A stretch of 64,000 nucleotides of DNA from Hyphomonadaceae bacterium UBA1849 (GCA_002338565.1 DDIN01000008.1:678167-742166), one strand, 5' to 3'. Positions 42,203 to 50,535 are shown, counted from the first letter of the stretch. Numbers and translations: made by a program. The notes: a model not told the origin generated them from the sequence alone.

Positions 42203-43108
42203 ATGGAAAACTCTGCAGAATTTGAACCGCTCGCCCTCATCTGGGGCACTATTCTTTCGCTATATCAGGGCCTGATGTCCCGCCTGCCGCAGATCGGCCT
42301 CGCGCTGATTACGCTCATCGCCATTCTGTTGGCCGCGACAATCATCCGCAAAGTCATCACCACGATTATGAAACGGGCGCGCACGCGAAGCGCCCTCATA
42401 CGGCTTGCGGGCAATCTGATTGTTATCGCATCGTGGATCATCGCGATTGCCGTTGCTGTAACGATTGTGTTCCCATCCATTACGCCAGCTAATCTGATTG
42501 CTGGTCTGGGCCTCACGACTGTCGCGATCGGTTTTGCGTTCAAAGATATTTTTGAAAACTTCCTCGCTGGCGTCATCATTCTGGCGCGCAAGAAAATGCG
42601 TATTGGCGATGTGATTGAAGTCGACGACGTATTCGGACGCGTGGAAGACATCCAGATCCGTGAGACTCATGTCCGCGACACATCTGGCGAGCTGATCATC
42701 GTACCAAATGCGCACCTCTTCAAAAACCCTGTCGAAGTACAGACCGACCAGCCGCTACGCCGTCAGGACCTTGTCGTTGGCGTCGATTATGACGCTGACA
42801 TGCGTCAGGTGCGCGATACGCTCCAGAAAGCACTGGATGGCTGTGAAACGGTCGACCGCACGAAGGATACCGAGGTGAAGTGTGTCGGCTTTGGTGGTTC
42901 GAGCATTGATTTCAAACTGCTCTGGTGGGCAGACAGCCAGCCTGCCAAACAGCGCAACACTTATGATGAAGTCGCATTCGCTGTGAAAGACGCGCTTGAT
43001 GAAGCGGGCGTCACCATCCCGTTCCCGCAGTCCACGCTATCTTTCCGCGAGGAGGCATGGCCGGTACGCATCGCGAACCGCGAAGGCCGCGACCAACCGG
43101 CAGACTAA
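42203..43108 (+). CDS. Small-conductance mechanosensitive channel (MscS family)
   Basis: The 301-residue protein has three N-terminal membrane helices, then LIAGLGLTTVAIGFAFKDIF with the pore helix. The beta domain reads RKKMRIGDVIEVDDVFGRVE, and IIVPNAHLFKNPVEVQ and a cytoplasmic alpha/beta cage follow with ALDEAGVTIPFPQSTL. Size and motifs are those of a standard short MscS, without the BON domain of the other copy in this window. It protects against hypo-osmotic lysis. Confidence 0.92.
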   Translation: MENSAEFEPLALIWGTILSLYQGLMSRLPQIGLALITLIAILLAATIIRKVITTIMKRARTRSALIRLAGNLIVIASWIIAIAVAVTIVFPSITPANLIAGLGLTTVAIGFAFKDIFENFLAGVIILARKKMRIGDVIEVDDVFGRVEDIQIRETHVRDTSGELIIVPNAHLFKNPVEVQTDQPLRRQDLVVGVDYDADMRQVRDTLQKALDGCETVDRTKDTEVKCVGFGGSSIDFKLLWWADSQPAKQRNTYDEVAFAVKDALDEAGVTIPFPQSTLSFREEAWPVRIANREGRDQPAD

Positions 43109-43136
43109 TAAATTAGAGAGAAGACCTGGTGGCGGC

Positions 43137-43496
43137 TCAGGCCGCCATCACGCGTTCCACTTCGTCGACAAGCTCGCGAAGATGGAATGGCTTGGAGAGG
43201 ATTTTCGCGCCTGCTGGCGTGTTTGCCTTATTAGACAGCGCCACAGCGGCAAAACCCGTAATGAACACAATCTTCATAGCCGGGTCGAGTTCCGCGCCGC
43301 GACGCGCCAGCTCGATACCGTCAATGCCAGGCATCTGGATATCGGTGAGAAGCAGATCGAAGACTTCACGCTCAAGCGCGGTCAGCGCGGTGTCGCCATC
43401 CTCAAACGCCTGCACTTCATGACCGGCACGGCGCAGCGCCGCAGTCAGAAAGCTGCGCAGGGAGTCATCATCTTCAGCAAGTAGGATTTTTGTCAT
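43137..43496 (-). CDS. cpdR: CpdR, single-domain response regulator
   Basis: The 119-residue protein is a lone receiver domain beginning MTKILLAEDDDSLRSFLTAA. It has the acceptor Asp52 in LLLTDIQMPGIDGIELARRG, the conserved Thr in IVFITGFAAVALS and the Lys in ILSKPFHLRELVDEVERVM. ITGFAAVAL with the IDGIELARRGAELDP helix is the CpdR signature. Unphosphorylated CpdR recruits ClpXP and promotes CtrA degradation at the pole; it is dephosphorylated through CckA-ChpT. Divergence from an N-formylglutamate amidohydrolase gene is a conserved alphaproteobacterial arrangement. Confidence 0.93.
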   Translation of the reverse strand: MTKILLAEDDDSLRSFLTAALRRAGHEVQAFEDGDTALTALEREVFDLLLTDIQMPGIDGIELARRGAELDPAMKIVFITGFAAVALSNKANTPAGAKILSKPFHLRELVDEVERVMAA

Positions 43497-43607
43497 TACG
43501 AGACCTGTATTCCACCGAACCCTTTTGGAGTATCCTCAACCATTGTAAACTGACGGTGAACGTCTGTCGAAGACTGCAGGATATTTTCAGGTTAAACCCT
43601 AAACGAA

Positions 43608-44501
43608 ATGACGCAAGTGAATACATTTCAGCTCAACTCATCCAAAGATGAGGCGCAAAAGGCAGCGTTCCAGCTGTCAGCGCCTCAGGATGATTGTGCG
43701 GCTATGTTCGCATCCCCGCATAGCGGACGGCACTATCCTGACGATTTCCAGTCTCTCCTGCGCGTACCGCTGATGGATCTGCGCCGTGTAGAAGACGCTT
43801 ATATCGACCAGATGATCTCTCCGGTGTCCGAGCTGGGCATCGGCACGCTGAGCGCAGTTTTTGCCCGCTCTTATGTGGACCTCAACCGGTCTGAGACGGA
43901 ACTCGACTCGCGCATGTTTTCGGATGGTGCACCAACACCTGCCGGTGAAAGAAGCCCGCGCGTTGAGGCCGGGCTTGGCTGCATTCCGCGCATTGCGGCC
44001 TCAGGTCAGGATATTCACGTTCGAAAGCTCAGCCGGGATGAAGCTGAAACGCGCCTGCAGGAAGCCTATCGCCCCTATCACCGCGCGCTCATCAACTGGC
44101 TGAACCTTATCAAGCGGCGCTGCGGCCGTTCCGTGCTGATCGACTGCCACTCCATGCCATCACTTGTTGCGGGACGGCGTATCCGCACAGACATTATTAT
44201 CGGCACGCGCCATGGCGCATCCTGCGATGAAGGGCTGGCGCGCACAGTGGAGAACCATTTCCTCGCGCTCGGATATAAAGTCGCGCGGAACATGCCCTAC
44301 GCAGGCGGATACTGCACGCAGCATCATGGGCGCCCTTTGGAAGACCGCCATGCGCTGCAGATTGAGATCAACCGCCGCCTATATATGGATGAAGACACGG
44401 TGCGCCTGAAACCCGGCTTTTATAAGCTGCAATCGGATATGAGGGCCCTCGGGCTGTCCGTTATAAACTGGGCAGAGCGCACGCGCGTTGCGCCGGCCTG
44501 A
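43608..44501 (+). CDS. N-formylglutamate amidohydrolase family protein
   Basis: The 297-residue protein has the zinc-hydrolase features ASPHSGRHYPDDF, VEDAYIDQM, ARSYVDLNRSETELDSRMF and VLIDCHSMPS, then GTRHGASCDEG and GGYCTQHHGRP. This family hydrolyses N-formyl-L-glutamate in histidine degradation or acts on related formylated or acylated amino acids. No other hut gene is nearby. The gene is divergent from cpdR across a 111-bp gap. No T-run terminator follows it on this strand; the hairpin beyond works for the minus strand. Confidence 0.88.
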   Translation: MTQVNTFQLNSSKDEAQKAAFQLSAPQDDCAAMFASPHSGRHYPDDFQSLLRVPLMDLRRVEDAYIDQMISPVSELGIGTLSAVFARSYVDLNRSETELDSRMFSDGAPTPAGERSPRVEAGLGCIPRIAASGQDIHVRKLSRDEAETRLQEAYRPYHRALINWLNLIKRRCGRSVLIDCHSMPSLVAGRRIRTDIIIGTRHGASCDEGLARTVENHFLALGYKVARNMPYAGGYCTQHHGRPLEDRHALQIEINRRLYMDEDTVRLKPGFYKLQSDMRALGLSVINWAERTRVAPA

Positions 44502-44533
44502 GCCAGTTTCGCAATTTTGCACCCGCGAAAACC

Positions 44534-44618
44534 AAAAAAAAACCGCGCTGGTTAGAGCGCGGTTGTAAAGTCATAGGGAGGAAACGCCCCAAATCAGGGC
44601 GACAACGTCAAACGTTGT
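44534..44618 (-). ncRNA. Probable trans-acting small RNA of about 85 nt
   Basis: The intergenic region between the amidohydrolase and the XRE regulator holds a complete minus-strand RNA gene. A 7-bp hairpin (44602-44618, ACAACGT with ACGTTGT, three-base loop) lies at the 5' end. A 5-bp CGCCC/GGGCG hairpin (44585-44601) follows. Next is a single-stranded stretch with CCUCCC (44576-44581), which is anti-Shine-Dalgarno-like. A strong terminator (44541-44564, AACCGCGCT/AGCGCGGTT stem, then nine U residues) closes it. A promoter with TTGCAT and TATTTT 16 bp apart sits just upstream. No minus-strand protein gene lies upstream that could need the terminator. CCUCC-bearing sRNAs in alphaproteobacteria act by blocking ribosome binding with Hfq; that role here is inference. 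Confidence 0.7.
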
Positions 44619-44624
44619 GAGATT

Positions 44625-44652
44625 AAAATACGCTGCACCGCAAAAAATGCAA
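44625..44652 (-). promoter_or_regulatory. Sigma-70 promoter of the small RNA
   Basis: On the minus strand TTGCAT (44647-44652), a 16-bp spacer and TATTTT (44625-44630) form a plausible housekeeping promoter. It predicts transcription from about 44618, at the first hairpin. Confidence 0.6.
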
Positions 44653-44735
44653 GCCCCTTATCTGCGACAATTTCGCATATACGGCAATTTTTCGTGAGAT
44701 TTTTGTCACAGAATGACCAATCGGACATGTTTTTA

Positions 44736-44750
44736 TTGTGCAGCGCACAA
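44736..44750 (+). promoter_or_regulatory. Inverted repeat before the XRE regulator, candidate operator
   Basis: TTGTGC and GCACAA are perfect 6-bp arms around AGC, 94 bp before the regulator's ATG. A weak promoter (TTGTCA at 44703, CATGTT at 44726, 17-bp spacer) would place the site at the transcription start, suiting autorepression. Confidence 0.45.
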
Positions 44751-44843
44751 AAACTGAATCCCTACTCGCCTGTCAGTCGGCATGCGGCTTGCTCATTCCC
44801 CTCTGAACCGTCCCCAAACGGGACGATTGTTTCGGAGAGACAC

Positions 44844-45236
44844 ATGGCTACTGATATTGATCTACACGTCGGCAAACGACTTCGCTGGCGCCGCCGCCTG
44901 CTCGGACTCACCCAGCAGGAACTTGCTTCACAAGTTGGCGTACGCTTCCAGCAAATCCAGAAATACGAGTGTGGCGCGAACCGCATCACATCCGGCCGTA
45001 TCTATGAGCTCGCAAAAGCGCTCAACGTAAAAGTTCAGTACTTCTTTGATGGCCTCGAAGCCTATGAGAATGACGTGACACCAGCCAATGACGCAGAAAA
45101 GCTCGAAGGCGACATTCTTTCCCAGAAAGAAACGCTCGAACTCGTCCGCGCATACTACCGCCTGGAAGAGCGTCCACGCCGCCGCCTTCTCGAACTTGCA
45201 AAGTCTCTGGAGTCCACCTCTTCAGACGTTGCTTGA
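44844..45236 (+). CDS. XRE-family regulator, PraR type
   Basis: The start at 44844 has GGAGAG five bases upstream. The 130-residue protein has an HTH_3 domain with DIDLHVGKRLRWRRRLLGLT, QQELASQVGVRFQQIQKYEC and GANRITSGRIYELAKALNVK. A C-terminal helical tail with SQKETLELVRAYYRLEERPR follows. The D-I/L-H-V-G-x-R-L-R-x-R-R opening and QQIQKYE-x-G-x-N-R are the signature of the alphaproteobacterial PraR/PhrR/SinR-like group, which controls biofilm, quorum sensing and stress genes. An inverted repeat upstream may be its own operator. hisN follows after 32 bp. Confidence 0.88.
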   Translation: MATDIDLHVGKRLRWRRRLLGLTQQELASQVGVRFQQIQKYECGANRITSGRIYELAKALNVKVQYFFDGLEAYENDVTPANDAEKLEGDILSQKETLELVRAYYRLEERPRRRLLELAKSLESTSSDVA

Positions 45237-45268
45237 TTGAACAGCCATGTTGAGGCAGTGGAAGGTGT

Positions 45269-46120
45269 ATGAACACGCCTTCTACTGCTTCCTCCGCGCT
45301 GTCAGCTGACATGCAATCGCGCCTTGCGCTGGCTCACAAGCTGGCCGATGCGGCGCGTGACGTAACGCTTGCCCTGTTCCGCCAGCACGGCGAAACGGAC
45401 AATAAGCTTGGCGAAGGCGATTTCGATCCTGTCACGAAGGCAGATCGGGACGCAGAAGCCGCTATGCGGGACATTCTGACCCGCGAAGCCCCCGATGACG
45501 CCATTAACGGTGAAGAATTCGGCGTGACCGAAGGCACATCCGGCTGGACCTGGTATCTGGATCCGGTCGATGGCACACGCGCCTTTATTGCAGGCCTGCC
45601 GACATGGACGACGCTGATCGGCCTTGTCAGAGACGGCTCCCCTGAAATCGGCATTATCGACCAGCCCTATCTGGGTGAGCGCTATACCGGCTGGACAAGC
45701 GGCGCTGAAATCAATGTGCGCGGCACAGTCACCCCGCTCAGAGTTTCAGATGAAACCCGCCTCACCAATGCCATCCTCTCAACGACCGACCCGTTCATTC
45801 TGACACCGTCAGAACGCGGCGCATTTGAACATCTGCGCCAGACGGCACGCCTCACCCGCTATGGTCTTGATGCCTATGCCTATGCGCGGCTTTCTGCAGG
45901 TGACATCCAGCTGGTGACCGAAACAGCCCTTCAACCGCACGATATTGCCGCCCTTATTCCGGTTGTGCGCGGCGCGGGCGGCCTCGCCTGCGACTGGACA
46001 GGTGCGCCAGCCATGCTCGGCCCGCAGCTTGCCTGCGCAGCCACGCAGGAGATTATGGATCAGGCCGTCATCTCTCTGCGCCGTTCCGCAGGTAGTAAAT
46101 CCCGCATCGGGATTGACTAG
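45269..46120 (+). CDS. hisN: Histidinol-phosphatase, inositol monophosphatase family
   Basis: The 283-residue protein has IMPase motifs: DPVTKADRDAEAAMRDIL, INGEEFGVTEGTSGW, WYLDPVDGTRAFIAGLPTW (Mg-binding D-P-x-D-G-T) and QPHDIAALIPVVRGAGGLAC. The GTRAFIAGLPTW segment is typical of HisN-type histidinol phosphatases, which supply the histidine step in organisms without a HisB phosphatase domain. It could also act on inositol phosphates. It follows the XRE regulator on the same strand and ends four bases from the convergent metalloprotease gene. Confidence 0.88.
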   Translation: MNTPSTASSALSADMQSRLALAHKLADAARDVTLALFRQHGETDNKLGEGDFDPVTKADRDAEAAMRDILTREAPDDAINGEEFGVTEGTSGWTWYLDPVDGTRAFIAGLPTWTTLIGLVRDGSPEIGIIDQPYLGERYTGWTSGAEINVRGTVTPLRVSDETRLTNAILSTTDPFILTPSERGAFEHLRQTARLTRYGLDAYAYARLSAGDIQLVTETALQPHDIAALIPVVRGAGGLACDWTGAPAMLGPQLACAATQEIMDQAVISLRRSAGSKSRIGID

Positions 46121-46123
46121 ATC

Positions 46124-48538
46124 CTACTCGCAGAACCAGCAGGTCTCGTAAGCGTCCATCCCAATCGGGCCGCCCGGCGGCAGGCCGCGCGCGTCTACAA
46201 CCGCAGGCGCAGCCTCACGCGGCCGGGTTTCAAACGCCTCAATCTGTTCGGCCAGCCAGTCGCCATGAGCCGTATCGAGACCGGACACATCGCTCTTCAG
46301 CTCACCCAGCGCAGCAGACGCCGCAGCCTCGACCGCAGATGACGTCTCGGCATCCACCAGATCCATCAGCGCAAAGGCATAACGGGCGCGCACGGTTTCT
46401 GCGATGCCCGCCAGACGCGGCTCACGCGGCTGGGCCATGACCTGAACGCGAATGGCATCGAACAGCTCAACCGCGCTCATCTGGTAACGGTCCCGGCGGG
46501 CAAACTCGATCAGGCGCGCAACGCGTTGAGGATGCAGCAGCACATCGAACGTCATCTGCGCGGAGGTATCCGCCGCAGAGGTGAGATCGAATGCCGGATA
46601 GGCGCTGCGCGTGAACAATTCCCGTGTTGGCGCGGCCGCCAGATAAGCATCAATGCTTGGCGTGAGAAGGTTCAGAACATCATCAGACAGATCCAGAAAC
46701 TCTGGCGTGATGGTCTCAAGGATCGCGTCGACCGCGTCACGCTGGTCGGCGGCTGGCACCATTTGCGCTGCCGGCTGGCCATCCCCGCGCAAGCTGTAAT
46801 TAAACGTCATCCCGCCAATCAGCTTACCAGCTGCGGCCGTCTGATAACGATGGAAGAGATAGATCGGCACAATCACGGCATTGAGATCAGAGACAGGTCG
46901 CCCCTCAGCCACACGGTCTACGCCGAAATTTTCAAGCGCAATGGCGCGCACGCTCATGGCCTGCGCCAGACCCCAAAGCGGGTCCGGCCCGTTATCCCAG
47001 ATATTTCCGAGCGGATGGCCGGTGCCGATACCGCGCGCATGGCCGTCATCAACGAAGACGAGCCCATCTGCGACCGCCTCACGGACAAGCGCTTCACGCG
47101 CGTCATCGGTCAGCTCGCCATAAAGCCAGGTCGCCGCGAACGCATCCCACGCACCAACGCCGACACCGTAAGCGTTCGAGAAATCAAGCTCACCGCCGCT
47201 CACGCGAATGTCCGGCGCGGGATAGTCCATCACCGAGCCTTTATCATACGTGCTGGCCGCAAAGTTGTGCGCAAAGCCGAGTGAATGACCAATCTCATGC
47301 GCAGACAGCTGACGGATACGCGCAAGCGCCAGCTCTACCGGATCATCCGGCGCGCCGGTGCCTACATTCTGCGTGCCTGCAAGGCCTTCAAAAATCATTC
47401 GGTCCTGACGCACACGAAGCGAGCCGAGAATGACATGACCTTTCAGCATTTCGCCAGTGCGTGGGTCTGCAATACCGCCGCCATAGGACCAGCCGCGTGT
47501 CTGGCGGTGCACCCATTGAACCACGTTATAGCGGATATCGAGCGGGTGCGCGTCCTCCGGCAGAAGCTCTACGCGGTAGCCATCAGGCAAACCTGCCGCA
47601 GCGAACGCGTCGCCCCACCAGAGGGCACCATCCACCAGAGCAGAGCGGATCGGCTCCGGCGCGCCCGGGTCGATATAGAACACAATTGGGTTGATGGTTT
47701 CACCGTTTTCATCGCGCTGCAGGCGATAGCGGCGCGCATAACGTGTCTCGATCGGGTCTGTCAGCGAGGCTGAATAGTCATAATGGGTCATTGTGACAGC
47801 ACCCGTGCGCGGGTCAGCTTCAAGCGGTGTGTAACCCTCTTCCGGCAGGCGCACGAAGGAATGGTGCTGGATCAGGGTCACATCTGTGCCATTCGCCGCC
47901 GTCGTGGAAACCTCGCGGCCGGGGTCAGCGCTGCGAAGCGTCAGATAGGCATCGATCTCGATATTGTCGGGGAAGGCAAATGCGTTCGCCGTGTCCACAA
48001 GCGAACGGTCCCCAGCTAGCGTAAACCGCCCCTGCCCCGCATCTGCCAGATACTGAACCAGTCCAAGCGTGTCTGCGGTGAGAAAATCCGTCATATCGAC
48101 GACGAGACCTTCCTCGTCATCCAGAATTTCCATGCTGGCAATGAAGGATGTCGCAAAGCTTTCGCGTACAGCGCGGGCTTCGAGAGGATTATCCGCACTG
48201 GCGCGGTAATTGAGGTTCTCAATCTCCAGAATGAGCCGGTCACCAATGCGGCGGAAGGCCATAATCTCACCATCGCGCCACCAGCCACGGTCCAGCCCGA
48301 CCGGGTTAGACCCGAGGCCGCCTGTCAGCCCTGCGGTATGGATCATGCGCAGGACGACGCCATCCTCGCCCGCCTCTGGCAGCTGCGCGTAAATCTTATT
48401 GCCTTCGGTATCGACCTGCAGCGTGAAAAAGCCGTCCCGCTCTTCAAACCGTGCTTCGGAGAAATCCGGCGCTTCGGCCATAGCAGGCATGAAACTACAG
48501 AACATAGCGGCGCAGGCGGCTATAAATTTCAGACGCAT
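46124..48538 (-). CDS. Exported zinc-dependent metalloprotease (DUF5117 family)
   Basis: From the ATG at 48538, with GGGGAG upstream, the protein has 804 residues and a signal peptide (MRLKFIAACAAMFCSFMPAM, AEA). An N-terminal beta-rich region precedes PIVFYIDPGAPEPIRSALVD. The zinc site is LSAHEIGHSLGFAHNFAAST, with the third ligand region at GSVMDYPAPDIRV. It resembles the large zincin-like proteases annotated with DUF5117, of periplasmic or outer-membrane location. The C-terminus ends DAYETCWFCE. Its targets are unknown. It faces hisN with a three-base gap. Confidence 0.88.
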   Translation of the reverse strand: MRLKFIAACAAMFCSFMPAMAEAPDFSEARFEERDGFFTLQVDTEGNKIYAQLPEAGEDGVVLRMIHTAGLTGGLGSNPVGLDRGWWRDGEIMAFRRIGDRLILEIENLNYRASADNPLEARAVRESFATSFIASMEILDDEEGLVVDMTDFLTADTLGLVQYLADAGQGRFTLAGDRSLVDTANAFAFPDNIEIDAYLTLRSADPGREVSTTAANGTDVTLIQHHSFVRLPEEGYTPLEADPRTGAVTMTHYDYSASLTDPIETRYARRYRLQRDENGETINPIVFYIDPGAPEPIRSALVDGALWWGDAFAAAGLPDGYRVELLPEDAHPLDIRYNVVQWVHRQTRGWSYGGGIADPRTGEMLKGHVILGSLRVRQDRMIFEGLAGTQNVGTGAPDDPVELALARIRQLSAHEIGHSLGFAHNFAASTYDKGSVMDYPAPDIRVSGGELDFSNAYGVGVGAWDAFAATWLYGELTDDAREALVREAVADGLVFVDDGHARGIGTGHPLGNIWDNGPDPLWGLAQAMSVRAIALENFGVDRVAEGRPVSDLNAVIVPIYLFHRYQTAAAGKLIGGMTFNYSLRGDGQPAAQMVPAADQRDAVDAILETITPEFLDLSDDVLNLLTPSIDAYLAAAPTRELFTRSAYPAFDLTSAADTSAQMTFDVLLHPQRVARLIEFARRDRYQMSAVELFDAIRVQVMAQPREPRLAGIAETVRARYAFALMDLVDAETSSAVEAAASAALGELKSDVSGLDTAHGDWLAEQIEAFETRPREAAPAVVDARGLPPGGPIGMDAYETCWFCE

Positions 48539-48704
48539 AGTCACTCCCCAGACAATCGTGCCGGAAGTTAGACAGAGGCCACTCACCCTGTCGAGAGATG
48601 GGCGTGCTCATACGCCAATTAGCGGAGGCCCGCCCATCACATGGATTTTTAGTGCACACTCCTGATCAGATGATAAGCTTTCAAATCTAGCTGGAGGGAT
48701 ATCC

Positions 48705-49478
48705 ATGAAACTTACTACTCTGCTGACCGCCGCGAGCGCGCTGGCCGTTGCCGCTTGCGCGACATCCGAACCGCCACCGCCGCCGATTGACTATCAGGCT
48801 GTCTACACGGCTGCGCTGACATCGCAGGGTCGCCTTGAAGCCGACCTTGAGCGCGACGCTATTCGCAAGCCGGTTGAAACGCTGTCCTTCATGGAGCTCA
48901 AAATCGGTGACACTGTCGTCGAAATAGAAGCAGGCGGCGGATATTTCACGCCATTCCTTGCGAGCGTGGTCGGCCCTGAGGGTCAGGTTTACATGCAAAA
49001 CCCAGCAGCCTTTGCCAGCTTCTGGGAAGGCGACCTGCCACCGCGCTTCACCTCGCTGCCAGCCAATGTCACCTATCTGGAATCTGACTTTGACGCGATG
49101 CGCGACGTGCCGTCGGGCTCTGTAGACGTCGTCACCTGGTTTCAAGGGCCGCATGAACTCTGGTACACGCCGGATAACGCGCCTGACGGGCTGGGCGATC
49201 CGTCCGGTTCATTTGCGGAAATCTACCGTATTCTGGCCCCAAGTGGCCGGCTCTATGTGATTGATCATGTCGCGCCTGCTGGTGCACCGCCATCCACCGG
49301 CGGCGATACTCACCGTATCGACCCGAACATTATCTATGAGATGGCGACGGCCGCCGGTCTGCGCCTCGGCGAAAGCTCCGACCTGTTCGCAAATCCGCTG
49401 GATAACGGCACGACAAACGTGTTCGCGCCAAACATTCGCGGCAATACCGACCAGTTCTTCGTCGAGTATGTGAAATAG
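48705..49478 (+). CDS. Exported methyltransferase-like lipoprotein
   Basis: The 257-residue protein starts with a lipoprotein signal (ALAVAACATS, lipobox cysteine at about 18) and then a Rossmann methyltransferase fold. It has VVEIEAGGGYFTPFLASVVG (motif I), VTYLESDFDAMRDVPSGSVD, FAEIYRILAPSGRLYVIDHV and a C-terminal IRGNTDQFFVEYVK. It belongs with the predicted exported methyltransferases often seen in alphaproteobacteria. SAM is cytoplasmic, so either the fold has been recruited for another ligand or the signal retains the protein at the membrane. The reaction is unknown. Confidence 0.85.
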   Translation: MKLTTLLTAASALAVAACATSEPPPPPIDYQAVYTAALTSQGRLEADLERDAIRKPVETLSFMELKIGDTVVEIEAGGGYFTPFLASVVGPEGQVYMQNPAAFASFWEGDLPPRFTSLPANVTYLESDFDAMRDVPSGSVDVVTWFQGPHELWYTPDNAPDGLGDPSGSFAEIYRILAPSGRLYVIDHVAPAGAPPSTGGDTHRIDPNIIYEMATAAGLRLGESSDLFANPLDNGTTNVFAPNIRGNTDQFFVEYVK

Positions 49479-49487
49479 GGTGCACAG

Positions 49488-49513
49488 CCCCCGGTGGACA
49501 CGTCCCCCGGGGG
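49488..49513. terminator. GC-rich hairpin between convergent genes
   Basis: CCCCCGG (49488-49494) pairs with CCGGGGG (49507-49513), and GGAC/GTCC inside extends the structure. It lies between the stops at 49478 and 49523. It lacks a T-run, so its efficiency is uncertain. Confidence 0.55.
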
Positions 49514-49522
49514 TCCATCCAG

Positions 49523-49936
49523 CTAGTCATGCGCATCAGGCGCTGACCAGATGTCATCCGTCACATTATCGACGATAACTGGCGACGTGAAATATTGAAC
49601 CTGCGGCATGGCACCCAGTCGTTCCGCAAGACCTTCACGCCAGGCTGGCGTGTAAAGCGCCTCGGCTGCCGAGCGGCTCTCCCAGAGATAGACACCGCCG
49701 CCCACTGGCCCCGCCTCATCGAACAGATAATATTTCCGGATCAGTCCCGGCATTTCGGCGAATGTATCTACCGAGCCCATGAACAGGTCTCGTGCCTGCA
49801 GCTCTGTCATCCCGTCAGGCAGGGTAAACGTCACGATTGCGGTCGTTGGCGTTTCAGTCTCATGCCCGTCCGCAAAAGCAGCGCTCGCAGCCAGAACGCT
49901 CGCGCCTGCGATCATCGCGGTTTTCAGTAATCTCAT
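49523..49936 (-). CDS. Exported YdhR-like (dimeric alpha-beta barrel) protein
   Basis: The ATG at 49936 gives 137 residues with a signal peptide (MRLLKTAMIAGASVLAASAA, FA). The mature part has AIVTFTLPDGMTELQARDLF, MPGLIRKYYLFDEAGPVGGG, VYLWESRSAAEALYTPAWRE and QYFTSPVIVDNV, the pattern of YdhR-type monooxygenase-like ABM domains. YdhR itself is cytoplasmic and of uncertain function; the export signal here is unusual. Its start is about 130 bp from the end of mscL on the same strand, after the mscL terminator. Confidence 0.8.
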   Translation of the reverse strand: MRLLKTAMIAGASVLAASAAFADGHETETPTTAIVTFTLPDGMTELQARDLFMGSVDTFAEMPGLIRKYYLFDEAGPVGGGVYLWESRSAAEALYTPAWREGLAERLGAMPQVQYFTSPVIVDNVTDDIWSAPDAHD

Positions 49937-50011
49937 TGTGTTCCCTCCGTATGGCGGACATTTCCGCTCAGACGAGAGTGTCACCTGAAATCAGGGCAAA
50001 TGTAAAACCAC

Positions 50012-50047
50012 AAAAAAAGGGCGCACGAGCCATGCCCGTACGCCCTT
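50012..50047 (-). terminator. Intrinsic terminator of mscL
   Basis: On the minus strand AAGGGCG and CGCCCTT pair around a 17-base loop, followed by seven T residues, 23 bp after the mscL stop. Confidence 0.88.
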
Positions 50048-50069
50048 CTGTTTTTGAAGCGGGTCCGAC

Positions 50070-50492
50070 TTACTTCTTCAGAAGGTCGCGGATTTCCTCA
50101 AGCAGCACCTGCTCACGCGGTGGTGGCGGTGGCGCTTCCGGCTCTGCTGGCGCTTCTTCTTCTTTTTTCTTCAGTGAGTTCATCGCTTTGATGATGAAGA
50201 ACAGACACGCTGCAACAATGATGAAGGAAATCACATTGTTGATGAACATGCCGTAATTGATAGAAACCGCCTCGGTCACGACTTCTTCGCCGTTCATCAC
50301 GGCCTCTTTCAGAACGACTTTCAGGTTCGCGAAATCAACGCCACCGAGCGCGAGCCCGATTGGCGGCATGATAACGTCGTTGACCAGAGACTTCACGATT
50401 GTAGAAAACGCGCCGCCGAGAATGAAGCCGACAGCCATGTCGACAACATTGCCCTTCATCGCGAATTCTTTGAATTCTTTCATAACGCCCAT
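50070..50492 (-). CDS. mscL: Large-conductance mechanosensitive channel
   Basis: The 140-residue protein is a typical MscL. It has FKEFAMKGNVVDMAVGFILG, GAFSTIVKSLVNDVIMPPIG in the first helix and periplasmic turn, and FINNVISFIIVAACLFFIIK as the second helix. A charged C-terminal bundle (PREQVLLEEIRDLLK) after a proline-rich linker closes the chain. It opens at near-lytic tension. GGGG lies seven bases before the ATG. Two 12-bp palindromes 21 bp apart lie just upstream, and TTGACG at 50556-50561 could be the -35 box. Confidence 0.96.
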   Translation of the reverse strand: MGVMKEFKEFAMKGNVVDMAVGFILGGAFSTIVKSLVNDVIMPPIGLALGGVDFANLKVVLKEAVMNGEEVVTEAVSINYGMFINNVISFIIVAACLFFIIKAMNSLKKKEEEAPAEPEAPPPPPREQVLLEEIRDLLKK

Positions 50493-50502
50493 TTTAATGC
50501 CC

Positions 50503-50535
50503 CATATGCATATGCCCCTTTGGCATAGCGCTATG
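50503..50535 (-). promoter_or_regulatory. Tandem 12-bp palindromes in the mscL promoter
   Basis: CATATGCATATG (50503-50514) and CATAGCGCTATG (50524-50535) share the form CATA-N4-TATG, with centres 21 bp apart (two helical turns). The upstream one lies where a -10 box is expected and the downstream one touches the ribosome-binding site. Confidence 0.5.

Noticed and set aside
43594..43607. GGTTAAACCCTAAAC near the cpdR/amidohydrolase promoters as a CtrA site
   Set aside because: The two halves do not have the TTAA-N7-TTAA spacing; only a half-site is present.
44571..44600. Plus-strand AGGGAGGA resembling a ribosome-binding site
   Set aside because: No start codon or ORF follows. On the other strand the same bases form the CCUCCC segment of the proposed small RNA.
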